Assembly: GCA_004346645.1 (NCBI GenBank)
Contig: SMDA01000001.1
Span: 62,001 to 126,000, forward strand
From: Gulbenkiania mobilis
GTDB taxonomy: Bacteria; Pseudomonadota; Gammaproteobacteria; Burkholderiales; Chromobacteriaceae
Direction: 5' to 3'
DNA length: 64,000 nucleotides
The position numbers and the translations under genes are program-made. The notes beneath the pieces were generated by a model. It saw nothing but the letters and a program-made list of their open reading frames with translations. It did not search any database and was not told the origin of the DNA. Shown here in pieces: positions 47,297-57,549 of the stretch. Positions within the stretch are counted from its first letter, which is position 1. Each line of letters begins with the position of its first letter.

Positions 47297-49392
47297 CCCC
47301 GGTGTACCTTCCCTGGGTGGTGATGCTGTCGTACGCCGTGGCCGTGCTGGCCTCCTACACCGCGCTGACGCTGGCGGGCCGTCTGGGTCGCAACAACCTC
47401 GTCTCCGAACGGCTCTGGCTGGTAGGTGGGGCGGTGGTGCTGGGTACCGGCATCTGGGCGATGCACTTCACCGGCATGCTGGCCATGCGCCTGCCGATTC
47501 CGGTGGGTTACGACTTCACCCATACCCTGTTGTCCTGGCTACTGGCCGTGTCCGCTTCGGCACTGGCGATGTGGGTGCTGCGCCGCAGGCGGGTGCCCGG
47601 CTGGGCGCTGGCGCTGGCAGGTGGGCTGACCGGCCTGGGCATTGCAGGCATGCACTATGTGGGCATGCTGGGCATGCGCATGCAGCCGATGATCCGTTAT
47701 GTGCCTTGGCTGGTGGTGCTGTCGGTGGTGGTGGCGGTGGCCGCTTCGCTGCTGGCGCTATGGCTGGGACTGCGTGTGCGTCAGACCACGCTGCCGTCGC
47801 GCATGATGCGCCTGGGTGGGGCGCTGCTCTTGGGGCTGGGCATCGCGGGCATGCATTACCTGGGCATGGCGGCCGCCCGGTTTGCACCGGATGCGGTGTG
47901 TGGCGCCAGCAACCTGATCGACCAGAACGTCCTTGTCGTTCTGGTCGGGGGCGGCGGCCTGACCCTCCTGACACTGGCCTGGCTGGTGGCGGTGCTGGAT
48001 GCCCGCCTGGAGAGCAAGACCGCCCGACTGGTGGACTCGCTACAGACCGCCACGGCGGAACTCATCCATCTCTCCAACCGCGACGCGCTGACCGGGCTGC
48101 CCAACCGGCGGGCCTTCGAGAACCGGATGCAGGAGCTGACCGCGCTCGGCGTACCGGTGACGGTGGCGTTCGTCGATCTGGACGGCTTCAAGCCGGTCAA
48201 CGATTCGCTGGGGCATCAGGTGGGTGACGAAGTGCTGGCCGAGGTGGCCCGGCGTCTTGCGGCGCTCGAATATCCCAACCTGATGCCTGCACGCATCGGT
48301 GGCGATGAGTTCGTGCTTCTGGTGACCGGCGAGTTCGATCGCACCGTGCTGCTGCGTGAAGCCGACAGCCTGATCGCCAGGGTGCGCGAGCCGATCCAGG
48401 TGGGGCGCCACGTGGTGGAGCTGAGCTGCTCGATCGGCATCGCCAGTGCTCCCGAGCACACCCGCACGCTGTCGCGGCTGATCACGCTGGCGGACGCGGC
48501 GATGTACGAGGCCAAGCGCAGCGGCAAGAATCAGGCGCTGTTCTATTCGCCGCAGATGGATATCGGTTCGGCCGACCTGATCGACCAGCAGCGCGACCTG
48601 CGGCGTGCCATCGGCATGGGCGAATTTGTGCTTTATTACCAGCCCAAGGTGGAGATCGCCACCGGCCGGGTCAGCGGCGTCGAGGCCTTGGTCCGCTGGA
48701 TGCACCCCGACAAGGGCGTGGTTGGGCCAGCCTCGTTCATCCCGCTGATGGAGCGCTTCGGCCTGATCAGCGACCTGGGCCGCATCGTGCTGGATCTGGC
48801 GCTGGCCGACCTCAAGCGCTGGCAGGGCATGGGCCTGAGCCTGCCAGTGTCGATCAATCTCTCGCCGCAGCAGTTCCGGCGCGAAGGGTTGGCCGAAGGC
48901 ATCATCGCCCATGTGGAAGGCAGCGGCATCGATCCGGCGGTGTTCACGCTGGAGATCACCGAAACGATGGCGATGGATGACGATGCGCGCACCCTGAACA
49001 CGCTGGCCACGCTGCGTGCCGCCGGGATGCGGGTCTCGCTGGACGACTTCGGCACCGGCTACTCCAGCCTGTCGGTGCTGCGCGACCTGGCACCGGAGGA
49101 GGTAAAGATCGACCGCAGCTTCGTGCGTGACATCGAGCACAGCCGTCCGGCTCGTGAGATGGTAACCGCGATGGTGGCCATGGGGCAGGCGCTGGGGATG
49201 AAGGTGGTGGCCGAGGGGGTGGAGTCCGCCGGACAGGTGGCCATCCTGCGCAACACCGGCTGCGATCAGGTCCAGGGCTATTTCTACAGCATGCCCCTAC
49301 CGGCGGCGGATCTGGTGATGTGGCTGGACCGGCAGGCACCCTCGGGTGCGCTGCTGCCACACGGCCCGGACGCGACGGTGTCCTCGCCCTGA
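47293..49392 (+). CDS. MHYT-GGDEF-EAL cyclic di-GMP enzyme
   Basis: A 699-residue membrane protein. The N-terminal MHYT sensor has seven helices and three motif copies (MHFTGMLAM, MHYVGMLGM, MHYLGMAAA), thought to bind copper or gas ligands. A GGDEF domain follows (DALTGLPNRRAF, active ARIGGDEFVLLV), then an EAL domain with EALVRW, intact ETMAMDD, DDFGTGYSSL and the last glutamate of VAEGVES. Both catalytic sites look intact, so it could make and break cyclic di-GMP. It is translationally coupled to the GAF protein before it. Confidence 0.93.
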   Translation: MTPVYLPWVVMLSYAVAVLASYTALTLAGRLGRNNLVSERLWLVGGAVVLGTGIWAMHFTGMLAMRLPIPVGYDFTHTLLSWLLAVSASALAMWVLRRRRVPGWALALAGGLTGLGIAGMHYVGMLGMRMQPMIRYVPWLVVLSVVVAVAASLLALWLGLRVRQTTLPSRMMRLGGALLLGLGIAGMHYLGMAAARFAPDAVCGASNLIDQNVLVVLVGGGGLTLLTLAWLVAVLDARLESKTARLVDSLQTATAELIHLSNRDALTGLPNRRAFENRMQELTALGVPVTVAFVDLDGFKPVNDSLGHQVGDEVLAEVARRLAALEYPNLMPARIGGDEFVLLVTGEFDRTVLLREADSLIARVREPIQVGRHVVELSCSIGIASAPEHTRTLSRLITLADAAMYEAKRSGKNQALFYSPQMDIGSADLIDQQRDLRRAIGMGEFVLYYQPKVEIATGRVSGVEALVRWMHPDKGVVGPASFIPLMERFGLISDLGRIVLDLALADLKRWQGMGLSLPVSINLSPQQFRREGLAEGIIAHVEGSGIDPAVFTLEITETMAMDDDARTLNTLATLRAAGMRVSLDDFGTGYSSLSVLRDLAPEEVKIDRSFVRDIEHSRPAREMVTAMVAMGQALGMKVVAEGVESAGQVAILRNTGCDQVQGYFYSMPLPAADLVMWLDRQAPSGALLPHGPDATVSSP

Positions 49393-49411
49393 CGGGCGCC
49401 GGCGGCCAATG

Positions 49412-49443
49412 AAAAACGCGCCCGGCTCCTGCGAGCGGGCGCG
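49412..49443 (-). terminator. Intrinsic terminator of the fdo-fdhE operon
   Basis: On the minus strand CGCGCCCG pairs with CGGGCGCG around 11 bases and is followed by five T. It lies 24 bases after the fdhE stop. Confidence 0.8.
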
Positions 49444-49467
49444 TCGCCATTTGAGGCAGCGATGGAC

Positions 49468-50379
49468 TCAGCCAGGAAACAGGAAAGGATTGAGGCTGCT
49501 GCGTGCAAACCCTTCCTCCTCCATCCGCGCGTCCAGCGCCAGCGTGGCCAGGTCGTCGGCCACCGCATCGGCTGCAGCATCCCGGTCGAGCGACACGAGC
49601 TTGAGGTAGCTGCTGCACGCGCCACAGCTTTCTGCGCGGACCGCCGCCTCACGATCGTCCAGCGACCAGTAGCCCAAGTCCCGGCTGTCTTCGCAGTTGC
49701 TGCATTTGGCGCGCACCAGATGCCACTCGCTCTCGCACAGCCCGCAGTGCAGGTAGCGCAGCCCGGAACGGGCCCCGATCTGCTGCATGCTGGCCACCGG
49801 TGCGCTGCCGCACACCGGACACAGGTGACGGTGGTCCCCTGGTTCCGGAATGGCGGCGACCTTCAATTGGCTGGCCAACTGGCTGAAGTGTGCGGCGAGT
49901 GCCGCCCAGACAAAGGGCGCCTCCCCGGCCGGCACACGTTCGTACTGGCCTGAGAGCAGGTCTTGGGCGTACCCCTCCAGCAAGGCGTCCGGTGCTTCGG
50001 CCAACCTTGCTGCCACCTCTGCGGCAGGGCCGGTCAACGCCTGGGCCAGCTCGCGGCACAGGGCCCGCAGACCCTCGCGCCACAGCGCTTCGCGTGGCCA
50101 GGCCACCGCCCCGAGGGGCGGCAGGCCGTGCTCGGCGCATTGCCGGAAGTAGTCCCCTCGCTCGGGCAGTAGGACCGGCTGGCGGATCACCAGGCCCAGT
50201 TGTGCCTCGACGATGCGTGCAGCAAGGCGCAGGTAGTCGCCCATCGGATGCTGGGCGGCCAGGCTGTGCAGCCGGGCGGCTCGTGCCCGGTAAAGCTCGG
50301 TCGGGCGCGGCAGCAGCAGGGGTTCCAGGCCAGTGGGTTGCTGGACGAGCGTTTCGACCGGAACGATGCGGATGCTCAT
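49468..50379 (-). CDS. fdhE: Formate dehydrogenase maturation protein FdhE
   Basis: A 303-residue cytosolic protein needed for active respiratory formate dehydrogenase. The C-terminal part holds rubredoxin-like metal sites built from CxxC pairs: LCPVCGSAPVAS, HCGLCESEWHLVRAKCSNCED and SCGACSSYLKL. The order after fdoI and the four-base overlap show an operon. One exact copy of the enriched word (49996-50006) encodes RLAE. Confidence 0.93.
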   Translation of the reverse strand: MSIRIVPVETLVQQPTGLEPLLLPRPTELYRARAARLHSLAAQHPMGDYLRLAARIVEAQLGLVIRQPVLLPERGDYFRQCAEHGLPPLGAVAWPREALWREGLRALCRELAQALTGPAAEVAARLAEAPDALLEGYAQDLLSGQYERVPAGEAPFVWAALAAHFSQLASQLKVAAIPEPGDHRHLCPVCGSAPVASMQQIGARSGLRYLHCGLCESEWHLVRAKCSNCEDSRDLGYWSLDDREAAVRAESCGACSSYLKLVSLDRDAAADAVADDLATLALDARMEEEGFARSSLNPFLFPG

Positions 50380-51038
50380 GGTTTCCCCTGGCGGGCCGGG
50401 GCGCCGCCTTCCGTGTGCCCGGCCTCCTGCATCTTTTCACGGTACCAGCGCGGATGGTGCTTGCGCGCCCAGGCCTCGCTCACCACGCCTTCGATCATCG
50501 CGCGCATCGTGCCCTTTACCCACAGGGCGGCGTACACATGCACGATGATGCCGGCAATCAGGATCAGCGCCGTCCAGGCATGCAGCAGCAGCGCCACGCG
50601 GATCACCGGGATCGGGAAGGCCGGTGCGAAATAGGGCCGCCAGATGACGATGCCCGAGATCACCAGCACCAGCATGCATCCGGTCATCAGCCAGAACATG
50701 CCTTTCTGGCCACCGTTGTACTTGCCCGTATCGCCGACTTCCCCCCCAAGCAGCACCGTCTTCACCGACGTCATCCAGCGGATGTCGTCGCGAGTGATGA
50801 AGTTGTGGTGCCAGTAGCGGAAAAACTGGCGGAAGAAGCCCAGGAACATCACCACCCCGACAAAGGGATGCACGATGCGCGCCAGCTGCGGCGTGCCGAA
50901 CACGCCGGTCAGCCAGAAGAACGCCGGGTAGAAGAGCGCCAGGCCCGACAGAGCCAGGAGCACGAAGCACACCGCCACGATCCAGTGGTTGATGCGTTCG
51001 GCGGCGCCGTAGCGCCGGATCAGTCGTTCGCGGCTCAT
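50376..51038 (-). CDS. fdoI: Formate dehydrogenase cytochrome b556 subunit
   Basis: A 220-residue inner membrane cytochrome with four helices, the gamma subunit, which passes electrons from the iron-sulfur subunit to the quinone pool. Heme-ligand histidines are in [32 protein letters not shown] with WHHNF, and [21 protein letters not shown]. The length matches FdoI/FdnI (about 211-217). It overlaps both neighbours by four bases. Confidence 0.94.
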   Translation of the reverse strand: MSRERLIRRYGAAERINHWIVAVCFVLLALSGLALFYPAFFWLTGVFGTPQLARIVHPFVGVVMFLGFFRQFFRYWHHNFITRDDIRWMTSVKTVLLGGEVGDTGKYNGGQKGMFWLMTGCMLVLVISGIVIWRPYFAPAFPIPVIRVALLLHAWTALILIAGIIVHVYAALWVKGTMRAMIEGVVSEAWARKHHPRWYREKMQEAGHTEGGAPARQGKP

Positions 51039-51913
51039 GCCTTGTCCTCCTCGTGATCCGTCTCATCGGCCCGGTTGGGGCCCACGCCGATGTAGTGGAA
51101 GAAGCCGAACAGCACCGAAGCGGCCAGGCCGACCGTGGCCAGCGGCTTGAGGAAGCCCTTCCACAGCCGTACCACCGGGCTGATCGCCGGTTTTTCCGGC
51201 AGTCCATGGTAGAGCTGCGGCCGGTCGGCATGGTGCAGCACATACATCACGTGGGTGCCGCCCACCCCTTCCGGATCGTACAGGCCCGCCTGCGCGTACC
51301 CCCGGGTCTTCAGCTCCTCCACACGGTCTGCCGCGTAGGCCTTCATGTCGTCCTTGCTACCAAAGCGGATCGCTCCAGTGGGGCAGGTCTTCACGCAGGC
51401 TGGCTCCTGGCCGACTGTGACGCGGTCCGAACACAGCGTGCACTTGTACGCCTTGTTGTCCTTGGCGTTGATGCGCGGTACGTTGAACGGACAGCCGGAG
51501 ATGCAGTAGCCACAGCCGATGCAGTGCTCGGACTGGAAGTCCACAATCCCATTGGCGTACTGGATGATGGCGCCCGGCGAGGGACAGGCCTTCAGGCAGC
51601 CCGGTTCGGCACAGTGCATGCAGCCGTCCTTGCGGATCAGCCACTCCAGCTTGCCGTTTTCCTCCACCTCGCTGTAGCGCATCACCGTCCAGCTTTGCGC
51701 CGTCAGATCGGCCGGGTTGTCGTAGACGCCGACGTTCTCGCCCACTTCATCCCGCAGGTCGTTCCATTCGGAACAGGCCACCTGACAGGCCTTGCAGCCG
51801 ATGCAGGTGGTCACGTCGATCAGCTTGGCTACCTCCACCTTGTGCTCGCGCGCGATCGGCGGCTGGGTGGGGCTGGCAGAGCGACGCAGGATATCTTGCG
51901 ATTGCAGTGACAT
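51035..51913 (-). CDS. fdoH: Formate dehydrogenase iron-sulfur subunit
   Basis: A 292-residue beta subunit with four 4Fe-4S clusters: [49 protein letters not shown] and [22 protein letters not shown]-terminal membrane helix ([22 protein letters not shown]) anchors it to the periplasmic face. It carries electrons from the Mo or W site in FdoG to the cytochrome. It overlaps fdoI by four bases and lies nine bases after fdoG. Confidence 0.95.
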   Translation of the reverse strand: MSLQSQDILRRSASPTQPPIAREHKVEVAKLIDVTTCIGCKACQVACSEWNDLRDEVGENVGVYDNPADLTAQSWTVMRYSEVEENGKLEWLIRKDGCMHCAEPGCLKACPSPGAIIQYANGIVDFQSEHCIGCGYCISGCPFNVPRINAKDNKAYKCTLCSDRVTVGQEPACVKTCPTGAIRFGSKDDMKAYAADRVEELKTRGYAQAGLYDPEGVGGTHVMYVLHHADRPQLYHGLPEKPAISPVVRLWKGFLKPLATVGLAASVLFGFFHYIGVGPNRADETDHEEDKA

Positions 51914-51922
51914 GGTCGCTCC

Positions 51923-54900
51923 TTATGCTTTCTCGACGTTGACGAGGAAGGACTTGAACTCCGGCGTCTGGGTGTTGGCATCTCCGACGAACGGGGTCAG
52001 CGTGTTGGCGATGAAGCCCTTCTTCGCCACGCCCTCGAAGCCCCAGTGGATCGGAATACCCACGTGGTGGACCTTCTTGCCGTTGACGTTCAGCGCCTTG
52101 ATACGCTTGGTCACCACGGCCTTGGCCTTGATGTAGCCGCGCTTGGAGGACACCTTCACCGTGTCACCGTGCACGATGCCCTTCTCGGCCGCCAGTTCCT
52201 CGCCGATCTCCACGAACTGTTCCGGCTGCATGATGGCATTGAGCCGCGCATGCTTGGTCCAGTAGTGGAAGTGCTCGGTCAGACGGTAGGTGGTGGCTGC
52301 GTACGGGAAGGCCTCGTGCCCGCCCAACTGCTCCTTGTCCGTCTTGAAGAGGCGTGCTGCCGGGTTGGAAATCACCTTCGGATGCAGCGGGTTGGTGCCC
52401 AGTGGCGTCTCGAACGGTTCGTAGTGCTCCGGGAAGGGCCCTTCGGCCATCTTGTCGAGCGCGAACAGGCGCCCCAGCCCCTCGGTCTGCATGATGAAGG
52501 GGCCCATCGGCGACCCGGGCGGCTCGTCCGCCTTGAAGTCGGGCACGTCGATGCCCACCCACTTCTCACCGTTCCACTTGATCAGGGTACGGGCCTTGTC
52601 CCATGGCGTGCCGTCGGGACGGCAAGAGGCACGGTTGTAGAGGATGCGGCGGTTGGCCGGCCACGCCCAAGACCAGCCGGGCGTGTTGCCCAGCCCGGAC
52701 GGATCGCTGTTGTCGCGACGTGCCATCTGGTTGCCGGCCTGTGTCCAGCTGCCGGCAAAGATCCAGCAGCCCGAAGCGGTGCTGCCGTCATCCTGTAGCG
52801 CGGCAAAGCCCGGCAGCTGCTCGCCCTTCTTGGCGAGGAACTGGCCTGGGTTCTTCGGATCCGGCAAATCGGCCAGCGCCCTGCCGTTGAGTTCCTTGGA
52901 CAGCTCTTCCGGCTTGGGCTCGTGCGGATCGAGGTAGCTCCAGGACAGGCTCTGGATGGCATCGGGGAACTTGCCCCCTTCCTTGGCGTACATTGCCTTG
53001 AGCTTGAGGAAAATCCCCGCCAGGATCTCCGGGTCGGTCAGCGCTTCGCCCGGCGCATCAGCGCCCTTCCAGTGCCACTGCAGCCAGCGGCCGGAGTTGA
53101 CGATGGCGCCGTCCTCCTCTGCAAAACACGTGGTCGGCAGACGGAAGACTTCGGTCTTGATGTCGGCTGTGCTGACGTCGTTCTGCTCGCCGTGGTTCTT
53201 CCAGAAGGTGGATGTCTCCGTCGCCAGCGGGTCCATGATCACGAGGTACTTCAGCCTGGAGAGCGATGCCACAACCTTGTTCTTGTTGGGGAACGAAGCT
53301 ACCGGGTTGAAGCCTTGGCAGAAATAGCCGTTGACCTTGCCCGCGTGCATCATCTCGAAGTACTGCAGTACGTCGTAACCCTTGTCCCACTTGGGCAGCA
53401 GGTCGTAGCCCCAGCCGTTGTCGGCCGTTGCCTTGTCACCCCACATTGCCTTCATCAGCGAAACGAAGAACTTGGGATAGTTCTGCCAGTAGTTCATCTG
53501 GCCGTCTGCCAGCGGCTTGGCAGTGTACTTGCTCAGGTACGCCTCGAGCGTCGGCTCCTTCTCCGACGGCATCGTCAGATAGCCCGGCAGGCTGGTGGAC
53601 AGCAGACCGATGTCGGTCAGGCCCTGGATGTTGGAGTGACCGCGCAGGGCGTTTACGCCGCCACCGGCCATGCCCATGTTGCCCAGCAGAAGCTGGATCA
53701 TGGCCATGGTGCGGATGTTCTGGGCGCCGATCGAATGCTGCGTCCAGCCCAAGGCATACAGGAACGAGGTGGTCTTGTCCGCGGCGCCGGTCTCGGCGAT
53801 GTATTCGCAGATCTTCTGGAAGGCCGCCTTGGGCGTACCGCAGATTGTTTCCACCATCTCCGGCGTGTAGCGCGCCACATGCGCCTTCAGCAGGTTGATC
53901 ACACAGCGTGGGTCGGCCAGCGTGTCGTCGCGCTTGGCAAAGCCCTGCTCGTCGAGCTGGTAGCTCCAGGTGGACTTGTCGTAGCTGCGCTTTTCCGCGT
54001 TGTAGCCGCTGAATAGGCCGTCCTCGAAGGCGAAGTCCGGATTCACCAGCAGCGCAGCATTGGTGTACGCAAGGGTGTATTCCTTGTTGTACTTGCCTGT
54101 TTCCAGCAGATAGCGGATCACGCCCGACAGCAGGGTGATGTCGGTACCGGTGCGGATGGGGGCGTAGAAGTCTGCCACCGAGGCCGTGCGCGTGAAGCGC
54201 GGGTCGATGACGATCAGTTTCGCCTTGTTGCGGGTCTTGGCTTCAATGGCCCAGCGGAAGCCCACCGGGTGTGCTTCGGCGGCGTTCCCGCCCATCACTA
54301 CGATCAAGTTCGCATTCTTGATGTCGACCCAATGGTTCGTCATGGCACCGCGACCAAATGTTGGGGCAAGACTTGCCACCGTTGGTCCGTGTCATACACG
54401 CGCCTGGTTATCGACCGCCAGCATCCCGAGGCTGCGAGTGAACTTGTGCGTCAGCCAGCCCGCTTCGTTGCTCGACGCCGAGGCGGCGAGGAAGCCAGTC
54501 GTCAGCCAGCGGTTGACGGTCACGCCATCGGCGTTCTTCTCCACGAAGTTCGCATCCCGGTCTGCCTTCATGTGTCGGGCGATGCGTTCGAACGCCTCTT
54601 CCCAGCTGATGCGCTTCCATTCGTTGCTGCCCGCCTCGCGGACTTCGGGATGCTTGAGCCGGTTGGGGCTGTGGATGAAGTCCACCAGCCCGGCGCCCTT
54701 CGGACAGAGCGCGCCGCGGTTAACCGGATGGTCCGGGTCCCCTTCGATGTGGAAAATTTCGGATTTCGCGTTCTTGGCGCCATCCCCCAGGCTGTACATC
54801 AGGATGCCACAGCCCACCGAACAGTAGGGACAGGTGTTCCGCGTTTCCGTGGCGCGCAGCAACTTGTAGTTGCGTACATCAGCCAGGGCTTTCTCGGGCA

Positions 54901-54979
54901 TGAAACCCAAGGCCGCAATGGTCGAACCTGCCATACCGCCGGCGCACAGTTTGAAAAACTGCCGTCGGTTGACCTGCAT
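51923..54979 (-). CDS. fdoG: Selenocysteine-containing formate dehydrogenase major subunit
   Basis: A molybdopterin enzyme of 1,018 residues oxidizing formate to CO2 in the periplasm. A Tat signal NRRQFFKLCAGG starts the protein, followed by the 4Fe-4S motif CPYCSVGCGILMYSLGDG. An in-frame TGA at 54394-54392 is residue 196; reading through it gives ARV-Sec-HGPTVASLAPTFGRG, identical in placement to Sec196 of the E. coli enzymes. The reading continues without other stops to 51923. The signal and the position of the ATG at 54979, with GGAGAAG upstream, fix the start. It depends on selA, selB and selC in this window. The alternative symbol fdnG cannot be excluded. Confidence 0.96.
54365..54394 (-). 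promoter_or_regulatory. SECIS element of fdoG
   Basis: Directly after the Sec UGA (54394-54392), the RNA forms a hairpin: GGCA (54377-54374) pairs with TGCC (54368-54365) around the loop AGTCT, including the GU that SelB recognizes. Distance and loop match the bacterial formate dehydrogenase SECIS. The codons across it (GGA, ACG, AGT, CTT, then ACA, TTT, GGT) are unusual for this GC-rich genome. Confidence 0.85.
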
Positions 54980-55019
54980 GGTGCTTCTCCAGTGGAGCAA
55001 TCAGAATGGGGCCGGCAGC

Positions 55020-55943
55020 ATGCGCTTTTCTCGGCCCGAGGTGTTTATCGATGAGATCGACCCGGTATTATTGCAAGCGCTTACCGCTACTACAAATAGG
55101 GTTTTACCTGACGTGAAAAATATATGCGTGACCGGTGCAGAAACTGTTACAGATGCACCCGCAACAGGGGGCTCATTGATAAGGCTGACCCCTGGCGGGG
55201 CCGAGTCGGCAGAGGACAGGTTGGCCGAAGAGGTGCCGGTGGCGCTGGTGTACAACGATTTGGCCCATGCAGTGATGATGGCCACCCCGGCCGATCTGGA
55301 AGACTTTGCCTATGGCTTCACCTTGGCCGAAGGCATCGGCCGGCAGAGCGCCGACCTCTATGACGTGGACGTGCGTCGTGCAGCACAGGGCATCGAGCTT
55401 CGCATCGAGCTGGCCTCCGCCTGCTTCGCAGCATTGAAGGCACAACGACGCCAGTTGGCCGGTCGTACCGGCTGCGGCCTGTGCGGCGTGGAGCAGATCG
55501 AGGCGGTCTTTCGCGCGGTGCCGCCCCTGCCGTTCAGCCAGACGCTCCCGGCCAGCCTGCTCGATCCGATGCTATTGGCGCTGGGGAAACATCAGGCCCT
55601 GGCGCAGGAAACGGGGTGTACCCATGCTGCAGCCTGGTTCCTACCCGACGGCAGCTTTGCGCAGATCCGCGAGGACGTGGGCCGTCACGTGGCGCTGGAC
55701 AAGCTGATCGGCTGGCGTGTGCGTCAGCCGGCCCTGCCTGCGGGCGTGGCGGTGATCAGCAGCCGTGCCAGCTACGAGATGGTGCACAAGGCCGTCAGCG
55801 CCGGTATCGAAATACTGGTGGCGGTGTCGGCCCCCACCGCCCTGGCGGTACGTGAAGCCGACGCTGCCGGCCTGACCCTGGTGGGATTTGCACGGCCTGG
55901 ACGGGCCAACGTCTATACCCATCCCGACCGCATTGTTTACTAG
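55020..55943 (+). CDS. fdhD: Formate dehydrogenase sulfurtransferase FdhD
   Basis: A protein of up to 307 residues that transfers sulfur from IscS to the molybdenum cofactor, giving active formate dehydrogenase. The conserved parts are EEVPVALVYNDLAHAVMM, the cysteine loop GRTGCGLCGVEQIEAV, GCTHAAAWFLPDGSFAQIREDVGRH (split by its motifs) and SSRASYEMVHKAVSAGIE. The start is uncertain: ATG 55020 adds about 35 residues beyond the family, through an AT-rich stretch. GTG 55113 or 55128 would give a family-like length of about 270-275. It is divergent from fdoG. Confidence 0.9.
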   Translation: MRFSRPEVFIDEIDPVLLQALTATTNRVLPDVKNICVTGAETVTDAPATGGSLIRLTPGGAESAEDRLAEEVPVALVYNDLAHAVMMATPADLEDFAYGFTLAEGIGRQSADLYDVDVRRAAQGIELRIELASACFAALKAQRRQLAGRTGCGLCGVEQIEAVFRAVPPLPFSQTLPASLLDPMLLALGKHQALAQETGCTHAAAWFLPDGSFAQIREDVGRHVALDKLIGWRVRQPALPAGVAVISSRASYEMVHKAVSAGIEILVAVSAPTALAVREADAAGLTLVGFARPGRANVYTHPDRIVY

Positions 55944-56084
55944 GCCGGGACTGGCCCCTTGGGAATTTGCTGCGCCGCAAAAGCCGCTCTGGCGCTTGTA
56001 GAACAACAGCCTTGCAATTCTGCCTAGGTTAAGGCAAGAATCGAAGTTCGAATTTCCCATCCTCAATTAAACAAGAAAACCAGC

Positions 56085-57317
56085 ATGGCACTTATCGTAC
56101 AAAAGTACGGCGGCACCTCGGTTGGCAGTACCGAGCGCATCAAGAACGTAGCCCGCCGTGTCGCCAAATGGAAAGCACAGGGACATGATGTGGTTGTGGT
56201 CGTCTCCGCAATGAGCGGCGAGACCAACCGCCTCATCGCGCTTGCCAAGGACATTCAGGAATACCCCGACCCGCGTGAACTGGACGTGGTGGTCTCCACC
56301 GGCGAGCAGGTCACCATCGGGCTACTGGCCATGGCCCTGAAGGCCATCGGCCTGGATGCCCGCAGCTACTGTGGCTGGCAGGTGAAGATGACCACCGATT
56401 CCGCCCACACCAAGGCCCGCATCCAGTCGATCGACGACGGCGCCATGCGTGCTGACCTGGCCGAGGGTCGGGTGGTCATCGTGGCCGGCTTCCAGGGCGT
56501 GGACGAGCAGGGCAACATCACCACGCTCGGCCGTGGCGGCTCCGATACCTCGGCCGTGGCGCTGGCCGCCGCGCTCAAGGCTGACGAATGCCAGATCTAC
56601 ACCGACGTGGACGGGGTATACACCACCGACCCGCGCGTTGTTCCCGAGGCGCGCCGCCTGAAAACGATCACCTTCGAGGAGATGATCGAGATGGCCAGCC
56701 TCGGCTCCAAGGTCCTGCAGATCCGCTCGGTGGAGTTTGCAGGCAAGTACAAGGTTCGCCTGCGCGTGCTCTCCAGCTTCGAAGACGAGGGCGAAGGCAC
56801 ACTGATCACGTTTGAGGAAGATGAAAGCATGGAAAAGGCCGTTGTCGCAGGGATCGCATTCGATCGCAATGAAGCACGCATCAATGTGAAGGGTGTCCCG
56901 GACCGTCCGGGCATTGCCTACCAGATCCTGGGCCCGATTGCCGACGCCAACATCGAAGTGGACATGATCATCCAGAACGTGGGCGAGAACGGTACCACCG
57001 ACTTCTCTTTTACCGTACCGCGTGGCGAATACCAGAAGACGCTGGACATCCTGCGCGAAGTGCAGACCCACATCGGTGCGGCCAAGCTCGAGGGTGACGA
57101 CAAGGTGGCCAAGGTATCCATTGTGGGGGTGGGCATGCGTTCGCATTGCGGCGTGGCCTCCACCATGTTCCGCACCCTGGCAGAAGAGGGCATTAACATC
57201 CAGCTGATCACCACCTCCGAAATCAAGGTGTCGGTCCTGATCGATGAGAAGTACCTGGAGCTGGCGGTGCGGGTGCTGCACAAGGCCTTTGGCCTTGATC
57301 AGGCCGCTACCGTCTGA
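56085..57317 (+). CDS. lysC: Aspartate kinase
   Basis: A 410-residue enzyme phosphorylating aspartate for lysine, threonine and methionine synthesis. The kinase start is [20 protein letters not shown], with [20 protein letters not shown] and [20 protein letters not shown]. Two C-terminal ACT domains (from about residue 265 and 345; [15 protein letters not shown] and [15 protein letters not shown]) indicate feedback control by lysine and threonine. The length fits the monofunctional class. It completes, with hom and thrC 30 kb away, the threonine path. Confidence 0.96.
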   Translation: MALIVQKYGGTSVGSTERIKNVARRVAKWKAQGHDVVVVVSAMSGETNRLIALAKDIQEYPDPRELDVVVSTGEQVTIGLLAMALKAIGLDARSYCGWQVKMTTDSAHTKARIQSIDDGAMRADLAEGRVVIVAGFQGVDEQGNITTLGRGGSDTSAVALAAALKADECQIYTDVDGVYTTDPRVVPEARRLKTITFEEMIEMASLGSKVLQIRSVEFAGKYKVRLRVLSSFEDEGEGTLITFEEDESMEKAVVAGIAFDRNEARINVKGVPDRPGIAYQILGPIADANIEVDMIIQNVGENGTTDFSFTVPRGEYQKTLDILREVQTHIGAAKLEGDDKVAKVSIVGVGMRSHCGVASTMFRTLAEEGINIQLITTSEIKVSVLIDEKYLELAVRVLHKAFGLDQAATV

Positions 57318-57329
57318 GGACGCTTGACA

Positions 57330-57352
57330 GGGGGCAAAACGCCCCCTAATAT
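57330..57352 (+). terminator. Probable terminator of lysC
   Basis: GGGGGC and GCCCCC pair around AAAAC and are followed by TAATATT. It ends 17 bases before the tRNA-Ser gene, so leakage could also feed the tRNAs. Confidence 0.65.
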
Positions 57353-57368
57353 TGCGCTCTCTGGTGCT

Positions 57369-57462
57369 GGAGAAATGGCCGAGTGGTCGAAGGCACTTCC
57401 CTGCTAAGGAAGCATACGGGCTTAAACCTGTATCGAGGGTTCGAATCCCTCTTTCTCCGCCA
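57369..57462 (+). tRNA. tRNA-Ser (GCU anticodon)
   Basis: A 94-base class II tRNA with acceptor GGAGAAA, D loop, anticodon GCT (57403-57405) in CTGCTAA, a long variable arm, TTCGAATC T loop and an encoded CCA. Confidence 0.97.
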
Positions 57463-57468
57463 GAAAAC

Positions 57469-57545
57469 GCACCCGTAGCTCAGTTGGATAGAGTATCTGG
57501 CTACGAACCAGAGGGTCGGGCGTTCGAATCGCTCCGGGTGCGCCA
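57469..57545 (+). tRNA. tRNA-Arg (ACG anticodon)
   Basis: A 77-base tRNA with acceptor GCACCCG, anticodon ACG (57503-57505) in CTACGAA, the usual GTTCGAATC T loop and encoded CCA. The A at the first anticodon base is probably edited to inosine by TadA. Confidence 0.97.
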
Positions 57546-57549
57546 CAGA

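Noticed and set aside
54379..54392. Nonsense mutation breaking fdoG into two genes
   Set aside because: The TGA is at the exact Sec position, followed by a SECIS hairpin, and selA, selB and tRNA-Sec are nearby.
50007..55218. The word-free stretch over fdoGHI as a sign of recent horizontal transfer
   Set aside because: A gap of about 5 kb is not rare at a density of one per 2 kb, and a similar gap lies over core genes (10737-15983). fdhE and fdhD at both ends carry the word.
55944..56084. Lysine riboswitch before lysC
   Set aside because: The 141-base leader is too short and lacks the conserved five-helix core; only a small GCCT/AGGC hairpin is visible.
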